In this document: positions 42,199-50,370 of the stretch, one piece after another
Layout: every line of letters starts with the position of its first letter
Position numbering within the stretch: the stretch's first letter is position 1
Assembly (NCBI GenBank): GCA_002327445.1
Contig: DCWA01000020.1
Coordinates: forward strand, 83,658-147,657
Origin: Desulfobacteraceae bacterium UBA2174
GTDB lineage: Bacteria; Desulfobacterota; Desulfobacteria; Desulfobacterales; UBA2174
DNA length: 64,000 nucleotides
Reading direction: 5' to 3'
The notes under the pieces: generated by a model
Told to the model about the DNA's origin: nothing
Database searches by the model: none
Seen by the model: only the letters and a program-made list of their open reading frames with translations
Translations under genes and position numbers: made by a program

Positions 42199-43764
42199 CT
42201 ATTTTCCTTGGAAATCAAGATTTCGGCCGGCCATTACATGATGTTTCTTCTTTTTGTCATCGTATCGTCGTGCTTGGTGCAAACAAGTTCTGATTGACCC
42301 CCACAGAGCCCACACCAGCAATACGGCGCAAGCCAGTAGTATCGCCGCGCTAATGGGGCGTTCGATGAAAACGGCCAAGTCTCCACGGGAGAGCAGGAGC
42401 GCCCGGCGCAAGTTTTTTTCCATCATCGGACCCATAACAAACCCCAGCAACATTGGTGCGGGATTAAACTCCAGGATGATCATCAAGTATCCGACGACAC
42501 CGAAAAATGCCACCATGTAAATATCAAATGCATTGTTGTTCACACTGTAGACGCCGAGGCAGACAAAAATCAAAACAGCCGGATAAAGCGCCCGATATGG
42601 TATCCGCAGCATCGACACCCAAATACCGATCAGGGGAAGGTTCAGGATGACGAGCATCAAATTGCCCGTGGCGAAACTCATGACCAGCCCCCAGAAAAGT
42701 TCCGGCTGTTCATGAACCAGCCTCGGCCCGGGCTGGATGCCGTGAAGAACCAATGCACCGAGCATCAGGGTCATCACCACATCGCCGGGAATGCCGAAGG
42801 ACAGCGTGGGAATAAAGGCCGTCTGGGCCGCCGCATTGTTGGCGGCTTCGGGTGCGGCGACCCCCTCGATGGCCCCTTTGCCGAAGCGACTGCCGTCCTT
42901 GGCGACTCTTTTTTCCACCGCGTAGGACATGAACGAGGCGATGGCGCCGCCGGTACCCGGCAACGCACCGAAAAAACAGCCAATGCCGGTACCGCGAAGA
43001 ATCGGCGCAATCGAACGGCGAACCTCTTCGCAGGCGGGCATCATGTCGCGCAGTGAAATCTTCCTCGTTCCCAATTCATCTTGCTTCCGGTTGACGCTGG
43101 CAATCACTTCCGCCACGCCGAAGACGCCCATCGCCAGGGCCACAAGGCTGACGCCATCCCAAAGTTCGGCAATATCGAAATCAAAACGATTGACGCCGGA
43201 GTTGATATCCATTCCCACGGTGCCCAGGATCAATCCCAGCACCACCATCGCCAACCCCTTGACCGCCGACCCTGCGCTAACGGTCGAGGCGGCAACGAGG
43301 CCCAGCAGCATGACGGCAAAATATTCCGCCGGGCCGAATTTCGAGCCCAGCTCGGCGATGCCCGGGGCAAAAAGGATGAGCATCAAAATACCGAAAATGG
43401 CCCCCACCAGGGACGCAATGGCCACCGTAAACAAGGCCGCCCCGGCGCGCCCCTGTCTGGCCATGGGGTATCCATCCAGGCAGGTCACGGCCGAAGTCGG
43501 CGTTCCCGGCAAATTCAACAGGATGGAGGCCGTCGAACCGCCGTACTGGGCACCGTAGTAAATACCCGCCAGCATCACGATGGCGGCCGTCGCCGGCAGA
43601 TGATAGGTGATCGGCAGCAGGAGGGAGATCGTCGTCAGGGCGCCGACACCCGGGAGAGCGCCGACAAGGGTTCCAAGAAATACACCGATGAACGTGTACA
43701 TCAGGATGGCCGGCGACAAGGCCGACTGGAGCCCAAGCATTAGCCCTTCAAAGATGTTCATCAT
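42199..43764 (-). CDS. tctA: TctA, large membrane subunit of a tripartite tricarboxylate transporter
   Basis: A 521-residue protein with about 12 membrane segments. FLGTLVGALPGVGALTTISLL near residue 30 and FGALPGTGGAIASFMSYAVEK near residue 270 are the two duplicated signature motifs of TctA; YGGSTASILLNLPGTP near residue 75 also fits. It forms the carboxylate channel with TctB and uses periplasmic TctC. The last 25 residues are basic and variable. Tandem ATG codons at 43764 and 43761. Confidence 0.93.
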   Translation of the reverse strand: MMNIFEGLMLGLQSALSPAILMYTFIGVFLGTLVGALPGVGALTTISLLLPITYHLPATAAIVMLAGIYYGAQYGGSTASILLNLPGTPTSAVTCLDGYPMARQGRAGAALFTVAIASLVGAIFGILMLILFAPGIAELGSKFGPAEYFAVMLLGLVAASTVSAGSAVKGLAMVVLGLILGTVGMDINSGVNRFDFDIAELWDGVSLVALAMGVFGVAEVIASVNRKQDELGTRKISLRDMMPACEEVRRSIAPILRGTGIGCFFGALPGTGGAIASFMSYAVEKRVAKDGSRFGKGAIEGVAAPEAANNAAAQTAFIPTLSFGIPGDVVMTLMLGALVLHGIQPGPRLVHEQPELFWGLVMSFATGNLMLVILNLPLIGIWVSMLRIPYRALYPAVLIFVCLGVYSVNNNAFDIYMVAFFGVVGYLMIILEFNPAPMLLGFVMGPMMEKNLRRALLLSRGDLAVFIERPISAAILLACAVLLVWALWGSIRTCLHQARRYDDKKKKHHVMAGRNLDFQGK

Positions 43765-43806
43765 CGCTTCTTGTAAAAGTTGAGGTGGACAACAGCGTCT
43801 TAGAGG

Positions 43807-44280
43807 TCATAATCCAGGTGGCAAGGCGCGCAAGGGCATCTTCAACCCAACAACGAATATGGCATAGGCGATAGCGGTGACAGCCGCCGCTAGCTTGATG
43901 CGCCCCTGCCAGGTCATATCCCGGGCGGCCGCCGAAGACACGCACACGGCGCCAAAGGTACTCAAGATCACCCCGAGCGGCTCCAGCGCGGCAGCGAAAA
44001 GGACCACACTGCCGATCACCAGCCCCCCAACCCGCCATCTGACCACCGGCCATGACACCGAGCGCAGATCGGTCCTGAACCAGGCCGGCACTGCGACCAT
44101 CAAGCCGAGCACCGCCAAGGCGATACCCAGAACAACCGGAAAAAAACCTGGCCCCATCCGGCTCAAGCAACCGATTTCATAGCGCTGGGCATAAATGGCG
44201 ACAAACAGACCCAAGGCTGTCAAGAGCGCGCCAGCGATGACATCCCGCCAATCCTTTTTTGCCGTTTCGCTGTGACTCAT
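43807..44280 (-). CDS. tctB: TctB, small membrane subunit of a tripartite tricarboxylate transporter
   Basis: A 157-residue protein with four predicted membrane segments; AGALLTALGLFVAIYAQRYEIG near residue 13 and GPGFFPVVLGIALAVLGL near residue 45 match TctB. ATG 44280 (MSHSETAKKDW) was chosen because the preceding 28 codons are Gly/Arg-rich and unlike the family. It lies between the tctC genes and tctA. Confidence 0.88.
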   Translation of the reverse strand: MSHSETAKKDWRDVIAGALLTALGLFVAIYAQRYEIGCLSRMGPGFFPVVLGIALAVLGLMVAVPAWFRTDLRSVSWPVVRWRVGGLVIGSVVLFAAALEPLGVILSTFGAVCVSSAAARDMTWQGRIKLAAAVTAIAYAIFVVGLKMPLRALPPGL

Positions 44281-44338
44281 GGCCGACCACCATCGAATGC
44301 CATCCAGAATCGCATGTCGTCCCCTTGGACCGCCCCGT

Positions 44339-45340
44339 CTAATGCGGCCGCATGCCAATGTCATTCAAAATGCCCTGGCAAAGCGCCATGTCTTTGGACA
44401 ATTGATCCGCCAAGGCCTCCGGGTGCCCCCCCACCACCTTGTAGCCCTGCGTTTCCAACACACCACGCAGTTGCGGATCGGCCAACGCCTCGTTGAACCG
44501 GCGGTTCAACCGGTTTACCACCGTATCCGCAGTTGACGCTGGCGCAAAAATACCTGACCATCCACTCATCACAAAACTTGGCCAAATATCCTTCATCAGA
44601 GGCAGGCTGTCGAATGGCGGTTTGCCACTGTGGCTTCCGAGGGCGGCTAAAACTTGAATTTTTCCCATATCGGTCATGGGAATCAGCGTGGTGCGGTTCG
44701 TAAACAGCAGATCGATCTGACCGGCAACCAGGGCATTGAGGGCGGGGGCCATGCCCGAGTAGGGAATCGATACCACCCGTCCGCCAAGCAGCGCCTTCAG
44801 GTGCTGGCACGCCATGCCCAGCTGCCCCGGCACAGCGCCACAGTTCAGCCCTTCCGGGCACTCTCTCGCCAGTCTCTCCAGATCGCCGGGCACGGATACC
44901 CGTAGCCCGGACCGAATGGCCAGGTATTGCTCGGTCTCCTGAAGCTGGATGACCGGCTTCAGGTCCTTGATGGGATTGGGGGCGAATTTTATGGTTAGCG
45001 CATTGGTAACAAGAAAAGAGCCACCGAGCAAGAGTGTGCTGCCATCCCCCGCTGAGTCGACGACATGCCTGGTGCCGATCAACCCCATGGCTCCGGGCCT
45101 GTTGTGCACCAGCACCACCTCGCCGGTTTGATCGGTCACCCGCGCGGCCAACTGGCGGGCGATAACGTCCATCGGACCGCCCGGCGGCACCGCCACCACG
45201 ATCTTCAGCGGAGCGCCATGGGGCGCGGCCGGCATGGCAATCCCTGCCGCAAGGAGCAGCAATGTCGCCAAAAACGGTGTAATCCTATTGAATTTCAAAA
45301 ACGTCGGGTTCGGAGTGGCTGCATTTTTAGTGTGACGCAT
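44339..45340 (-). CDS. tctC: TctC-family periplasmic binding protein 1
   Basis: A 333-residue extracytoplasmic receptor. A signal peptide ends near residue 41 (FLATLLLLAAGIAMPAAPHG). VVAVPPGGPMDVIARQLAARV, VHNRPGAMGLIG and SWSG-type GWSGIFAPASTADTVVNRLN are BugT/TctC signatures. Its ATG overlaps the second tctC gene by 14 bp. Substrate is unknown; the family binds carboxylates such as citrate, glutarate or aromatic acids. Confidence 0.9.
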   Translation of the reverse strand: MRHTKNAATPNPTFLKFNRITPFLATLLLLAAGIAMPAAPHGAPLKIVVAVPPGGPMDVIARQLAARVTDQTGEVVLVHNRPGAMGLIGTRHVVDSAGDGSTLLLGGSFLVTNALTIKFAPNPIKDLKPVIQLQETEQYLAIRSGLRVSVPGDLERLARECPEGLNCGAVPGQLGMACQHLKALLGGRVVSIPYSGMAPALNALVAGQIDLLFTNRTTLIPMTDMGKIQVLAALGSHSGKPPFDSLPLMKDIWPSFVMSGWSGIFAPASTADTVVNRLNRRFNEALADPQLRGVLETQGYKVVGGHPEALADQLSKDMALCQGILNDIGMRPH

Positions 45341-46316
45341 TTTCGATTTCTTCCAGGATACGGCGTTGAAAATTCAACTCCGCCTCCAAATGACGCGTCA
45401 GAATCTCCGGCGCGCCGCCTACGGTCCGGTAGCCCATGGTCTTCAAGGATGCGATGACCTGAGGATCCTTCAAAGCCTCGTTGATCCGCTGATTCAGTTG
45501 CACCATCAAGTCATCCGGTGTTCCCGGCGGTGCCCAGATGCCATGATAGGAGGTCATCATGAAACCTGGCCAGGTATCCTTGAGCAAAGGCGCCTTTTCA
45601 AAAGGCGGCGTGCCAGGGCGGTCTCCGAGGACCGCCAGGATCTGAATCTTTCCCGTGCCCGCCAAGGGCAGCAAACTCTGGTGAGGTGAAAAGAGCAAGT
45701 CCACGTGTCCACCGGCCAGATCGTTGACCCCCGGGGCCACCCCGTTGTAGGGAATCAGCGTCACGCGCCCTCCGAGCAGCTTTTTCAAGCGTTCACACCC
45801 CAGGGTCAAGTTTCCTCCCAGGCCGGCGCAGTTGAGGCCGTCGGGGCTTTCCCGGGCCAGGCGTTCCAGGTCCGCCGGGCCGGCGACTTCCAACCCGGCC
45901 CGGCCAGCCAGGTAGATGTCCATTTCCGTCAGCTTGACCAGCGGCCTGAGGTCATCTATCGGGTGCGGGGCGGTTTCAAAGGTCAGTGCATTGCTTGTCA
46001 TAAAGGAAGAACCCACCAGCAGGGTGCGGCCGTCAGGAGCCGACCGGGCCACGAACTGGGTACCGATCAGACATTTGGCCCCGGAACGGTTCTCCACCAC
46101 CACCGCCTGCCCGCTCTGCTCCGCCATGCGGGTCGCCAGGTGGCGGGCCACGGCGTCCATGGGCCCGCCCGCGGCCGCCGGCACCACGAGCGTCAACACC
46201 GCGCCGGCCTGCACGGTGGGCGCCGGGGCAAGCAACAGCAGGCAGACCCATGCTGAAATAATGAATGCCATGTGAGCGGAAACGACCCTGCGAATCGTCT
46301 TAGTGGACGGTTTCAT
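45327..46316 (-). CDS. tctC: TctC-family periplasmic binding protein 2
   Basis: A 329-residue paralogue of the neighbouring TctC. Signal peptide about 1-37 (IISAWVCLLLLAPAPTVQAG). VVPAAAGGPMDAVARHLATRM, VVENRSGAKCLIGT and YHGIWAPPGTPDDLMVQLN follow. The two receptors share one TctA/TctB pair and may bind different acids or regulate uptake. It overlaps the acyl-CoA ligase gene by 17 bp. Confidence 0.9.
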   Translation of the reverse strand: MKPSTKTIRRVVSAHMAFIISAWVCLLLLAPAPTVQAGAVLTLVVPAAAGGPMDAVARHLATRMAEQSGQAVVVENRSGAKCLIGTQFVARSAPDGRTLLVGSSFMTSNALTFETAPHPIDDLRPLVKLTEMDIYLAGRAGLEVAGPADLERLARESPDGLNCAGLGGNLTLGCERLKKLLGGRVTLIPYNGVAPGVNDLAGGHVDLLFSPHQSLLPLAGTGKIQILAVLGDRPGTPPFEKAPLLKDTWPGFMMTSYHGIWAPPGTPDDLMVQLNQRINEALKDPQVIASLKTMGYRTVGGAPEILTRHLEAELNFQRRILEEIENASH

Positions 46317-47826
46317 TGCCCCCCTCCTGGTCCGGCCCTCCCGGCGGCAAGACTTTTATCATGGATGCCACCTGGCGGCGCATGATCTTGCCGTTGTCGT
46401 TTTTCGGCAGACTGGCCACCGACACCACCGCCCTGGGCACTTCGTAGGGTTTGAGCTGCTTTTCGCAAAATTGGCGGACCTCGTTGGCGTCGAAGGAATC
46501 CCTCGGCACCGCCACGGCGACCAGGATCTGCATTCCGCTGGGGTCGGCCACCGGCACAACGGCCGACTCCAGGATGGCAGGATGCTTGTTGACCACCGCC
46601 TCGATGCGATAAGGATCGAGCTTGTTGCCGCCGATGTTGAGCACCTGGTCCATGCGACCGCCCAGAAAGAGGTAGCCGGCCACCCCCACCGCGCCGATGT
46701 CCCCGGGGTAGAACCAACCCTGGCGAAACGCCCGGGTTGTCGCGCCCTCGTCCGCCAGGTAACCGTGCGCCATGGTCGGCGCCTTGAAGCGCAGGATGCC
46801 CACCTTGCCCGCTGGCAGAACCTGGTCGTTTTCATCCACCGCCTGGGCTTCGACCCATGAATGCAGTCGGCCGACGCAACCCTTGCCGCGATCGGCGTCC
46901 CGCGGAGCAAGCGCCGTCAGTCCCCCGATCTCCGAAGCACCGTAAACGATCCACAAGTTGTCGCAGACGTATTTGCGGATCCCGTCGATGACGGCCGGTG
47001 AAACCGGCCCGCCGCCCACATGAACGCTTTGGATGCTTCCGCAGACCGCTTCGCGCCGCAGATCCGACTTGGCGGCATGCGAGACGACTGTGGCCGCCAG
47101 CCCAGAGGAAAGCACCGCAAGATCCGGTTTCTCGGCCGCGGCGACATGGAAAAAGTTGGCGGCATCGTGGTACCGGGTTGAAAGGATGGCCGTGGCGCCC
47201 GCGTAAAGCGCTCTCAGGGCGAAGTTGATCACCCATGTGCTGCCATGCCCGGCCAGCAGCAGAACCCGCCGGGCGTTCACCTCCTCGGGGCGCAGCAAGC
47301 TGCCGAGCAAATTACTGCGCTGATGGCTAGTGGCGATACTTTTGGGAACCGCCGTCGTGCCGGACGAAAGCGCAATGTACCATGTCAACTCGTCGGCATC
47401 CTGGGCCGTTTCGTATTCGGCCGGCGCCTCCCCGGAAAGCGGCGCCATCAGTTCGGCCATCGGCAGATAAACCAGGTCTGGCCGGAGACCGCTGCGCCAG
47501 GGATTCTTGCCCGCCTGGATGACGAAACGCACCTGGTGCCGATCGAGCAGGGCCTCCTTGATTTTATCATCCTGGCTGGGCGACAGAGTGGATGCCGCCG
47601 CGCCGAGACGCCCCACGGCAAAGGCCATGATCAAAAAGGCCATGGGGTGTTGAATGGAGATTGCCACGTTGTCTCCCCGGCGCACACCGGCTTCATACAA
47701 CCGGGCCGATACCAGATGGATGGTGTTGCGCAGTTGGGCGTAGGTGGCCCTTTTATCGTCACAAACCAACGCCTCGCGATCCGGAAAGGCGAAAGAATGC
47801 CTCCATATGACATCGGTGACGTTCAT
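46300..47826 (-). CDS. AMP-dependent acyl-CoA synthetase/ligase
   Basis: A 508-residue ANL-superfamily enzyme that adenylates a carboxylic acid, probably to its CoA ester. Motifs: YIALSSGTTAVPKSI near residue 150 (phosphate loop), IVYGASEIGGLTA near residue 290, GWFYPGDIGAVG near residue 370, GNKLDPYRIEAVVNKHP, and the C-terminal catalytic lysine in LPKNDNGKIMRR near residue 480. First gene of the tct operon; CGGAGG lies 9 bp upstream of its ATG. It likely activates the acid imported by the Tct system. Substrate unknown. Confidence 0.88.
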   Translation of the reverse strand: MNVTDVIWRHSFAFPDREALVCDDKRATYAQLRNTIHLVSARLYEAGVRRGDNVAISIQHPMAFLIMAFAVGRLGAAASTLSPSQDDKIKEALLDRHQVRFVIQAGKNPWRSGLRPDLVYLPMAELMAPLSGEAPAEYETAQDADELTWYIALSSGTTAVPKSIATSHQRSNLLGSLLRPEEVNARRVLLLAGHGSTWVINFALRALYAGATAILSTRYHDAANFFHVAAAEKPDLAVLSSGLAATVVSHAAKSDLRREAVCGSIQSVHVGGGPVSPAVIDGIRKYVCDNLWIVYGASEIGGLTALAPRDADRGKGCVGRLHSWVEAQAVDENDQVLPAGKVGILRFKAPTMAHGYLADEGATTRAFRQGWFYPGDIGAVGVAGYLFLGGRMDQVLNIGGNKLDPYRIEAVVNKHPAILESAVVPVADPSGMQILVAVAVPRDSFDANEVRQFCEKQLKPYEVPRAVVSVASLPKNDNGKIMRRQVASMIKVLPPGGPDQEGGNETVH

Positions 47827-47983
47827 CTAAAAAGCCTCCGAAAATACATTCTATGAATTGTGAGAAGGGAAGAATCGGATCTTTTTAAAACGCTTCAACC
47901 ATCTTGAAATGCAGCCTGATGCAGAACCTCTCCCCCTTATGCCCCTTGCCTTCCGGCCGGTTGCCGGGGGTGTGCTCGCCGGC

Positions 47984-49912
47984 TTAATTCTTTGTCGCCA
48001 GATGAGCGATCTCCGCTTCGTATCGGGGCACGATGCCGCCCAGCTCCTCGAGCAGCGGGCCGAGATATTTTTCATACTTGCGCCAGCGGTTGGTGGAAGT
48101 GGTGTAGATGGGCTTGCGCACCTGGGTGACGCTGGCGGTTCGCACCGGCCGGTCGGTGTTGTAGAAGTTCAGGCAGTTGTCGTTCCAGTCCAGTTCCAGG
48201 TAGTCGATGATTCTCTTGGCCTGACCCTCCACATCGGCCACGATGTCCTCGTAGCGCACATCGAGCATGGCATCGGGAAATTCCCGTCGCCAGTGGTCCA
48301 TCAGCTTGGCGTAACGCTTGTAGTGGCGGCCCAGCTCCCGCAGGTTGTAGGACCAGAGCTGCCCCTCGGCAAAATGGATGCGGTAGTTGGAGAGGCAGGT
48401 CTCCACCGGGTGGCGCCGGCTGTGAATGATCTTGGCGTTGGGCAGGATGGCGTGAATCAGGCCGAGCACGGTGAAGTTGCCCGGCATCTTGTCGACGATG
48501 CGCTTGTAGGGCTTGCCGGCCAACTTCTGGAGTTTTTCCACATAGCGCTGGCCCCGCATTTCCCAGGATGCATTGAGTGCATGCTCAAAAACCGGCTCGG
48601 TGTCGTTGAGCCCGATGCGCCGGCCGGCCACCTCGATGTTGTCCAGCACCCCGGTCATGAATTTCAGTTCGCCGGCGCCAAAAATGTCCGGGTGCGAGGA
48701 AAGGATCTGTTCGAGCAGCGACGTGCCAGAGCGCGGCATCCCCAGGATGAACACCGGCACCTCACTCAGGCATGCCTGCTGGGGCTTTTCGGCCAGCGTC
48801 CCGGCGTTGACAAGCTGCATCATGGCCTGCAGCATCTGCGCGGCAGCTCGTTCATTGAATTGTTCGAGCCTGCGTTTCTTCATGCCGGCGGTTTCATAAT
48901 GCCGAAAGGCCGTATCCAGCTCGTTGACGTCTTCGAAGGCCTTGGCCAGGGCGTAATGCAGATGCACCTGCTCGATGGGCTGCACATCGGCCAGCTTGGC
49001 GGCCGCGTAGTTGAGGCGCGTGAACTCCGGGTCGCCATAGACATACTTGTGCTCGGTGCCGTAGGTGCGCAACGCGGCCGGCTGCTCCGGCTGCAAGGCC
49101 AGGGACTTGCCGATCAACTCCTGGGACAGCTCGATGTTGCCGGCCGTGCGCTCCAGAACACCCCATTCGTAGAGGATGCGGGGGTTGTTGGGGTGGAGCT
49201 GGTCGGCCTTTTGCAGGGCGGGACGGGCAATGGGGATTTCGCCCACACGGTGGGCCAGAACTCCCAGGCCAAAAACGAATTCCACTTTTTTGGGGTACTT
49301 GGCGACCATCTCTTCCAGCTTTTGCTGGGTGTAGCGGTCGCGTCCCAGACGCTTGAGGGTGTTGAGCCACAGGTCCAGACTGTCCCCGTGCAGGTCCTCG
49401 CGCAGCACGTTCCTTTCAAGGGTGAGGATCGCCGCCTCGTCTTCCTTGTTGGCCAACTGGATCTGCGCCAGCTCGTAGCGGGCCGGCTTGAAGTCTGGGG
49501 CGACCGCCAAAGCCTTGCGTGCAAGCTGTTCCGCTTCACCCAGCAACTCCTTGTGGCGGCGGTAGGTGGCAAGCCCGGTGAGCACGTCCGGATGTTTCGG
49601 CAGCTTTTCCTGCAGCCGCTCCAACAGTTTAACTGCCTCTTCAAAGCGGGACAAAACGAGCAGGCAGCGCGCCATGCCGATCACCAGGTCGGCTTCCTGG
49701 GTCTGGGGCTGCGCCTCGACCAGGTTTTGATACAAGGAGAGCGCCACCGCCGGCTGCTTGGTGACCTCGAGCAGCTGCCCCTGCCGCATTGCCAGTTGGC
49801 GATCCCTGGGGTTTTGGCGCCGCGCGTTGCTCACATGGTGCAACGCGTCCATGTAGCGCTGCGCCCGCTCCAGCCGGATCGATTCCTCGATGACCCTTGC
49901 CGTGTCTTCCAT
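47984..49912 (-). CDS. TPR-repeat sulfotransferase
   Basis: A 642-residue protein in two parts. Residues 1-360 are tetratricopeptide repeats (e.g. LRLYMDALHHVSNARR-type and ALQKADQLHPNNPRILYEWG). The C-terminal part is a PAPS-dependent sulfotransferase: ILGMPRSGTSLLEQILSSHP near residue 387 is the 5'-phosphosulfate loop, IIHSRRHPVETCLSNYRIHF near residue 500 the 3'-phosphate site. No signal peptide, so it acts in the cytoplasm before secretion. It lies directly behind RTX gene 2, separated by its terminator. Target unknown; Tyr residues of the RTX proteins are candidates, by analogy with RaxST. Confidence 0.88.
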   Translation of the reverse strand: MEDTARVIEESIRLERAQRYMDALHHVSNARRQNPRDRQLAMRQGQLLEVTKQPAVALSLYQNLVEAQPQTQEADLVIGMARCLLVLSRFEEAVKLLERLQEKLPKHPDVLTGLATYRRHKELLGEAEQLARKALAVAPDFKPARYELAQIQLANKEDEAAILTLERNVLREDLHGDSLDLWLNTLKRLGRDRYTQQKLEEMVAKYPKKVEFVFGLGVLAHRVGEIPIARPALQKADQLHPNNPRILYEWGVLERTAGNIELSQELIGKSLALQPEQPAALRTYGTEHKYVYGDPEFTRLNYAAAKLADVQPIEQVHLHYALAKAFEDVNELDTAFRHYETAGMKKRRLEQFNERAAAQMLQAMMQLVNAGTLAEKPQQACLSEVPVFILGMPRSGTSLLEQILSSHPDIFGAGELKFMTGVLDNIEVAGRRIGLNDTEPVFEHALNASWEMRGQRYVEKLQKLAGKPYKRIVDKMPGNFTVLGLIHAILPNAKIIHSRRHPVETCLSNYRIHFAEGQLWSYNLRELGRHYKRYAKLMDHWRREFPDAMLDVRYEDIVADVEGQAKRIIDYLELDWNDNCLNFYNTDRPVRTASVTQVRKPIYTTSTNRWRKYEKYLGPLLEELGGIVPRYEAEIAHLATKN

Positions 49913-49932
49913 CGGTGAAACCCCTGGACTTC

Positions 49933-49966
49933 AAAAAAAGGGGGCCTGTGACACACACAGGCCCCC
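49933..49966 (-). terminator. Rho-independent terminator of RTX gene 2
   Basis: Minus-strand hairpin GGGGGCCTGTG / CACAGGCCCCC (arms 49966-49956 and 49950-49940) with a 5-nt loop and a run of T at 49939-49933. It is clearly homologous to the terminator of RTX gene 1. Confidence 0.92.
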
Positions 49967-50370
49967 TTGGTCTACTTCGGTTGCAGCGTTAAGCGCTTGA
50001 CATTACACGAACGAGGCAATGTCGATGTCGCCCAGGCTGTTCACGCCCACCAGCTGGATGACGAAATCCACCGTCCCGTCGCCGGCGTTGTCCACCGCCA
50101 CCCAAACGTCACCGGCCACCAGGCCGCTGTAAGCCGCCTTGTCGGCTCCATTGGCGGCCGCCAGGAAGGTGCTGAAATCCGCGTGCGTGCCTTCAGAGTA
50201 GTTGAATTCGTCAATCGTGGCGCTGATATCGATCTTGTCTCCGGCAGCGTTGTCGAAGTCAAGGATCTGATCCACCGTGGTGGGCGTTTTGCCGGTGTTG
50301 GTGTCGACAAACACGAAGGTGTCGGCCCCGTCGCCGCCAGTAAGGGCATTGGCGCCGGCGTTGTCGATGA
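49933..50370 (-). repeat. Right 3' arm of the inverted repeat
   Basis: Complement of 40440-40872: C-terminal coding region, post-stop segment and terminator of RTX gene 2. Confidence 0.8.
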
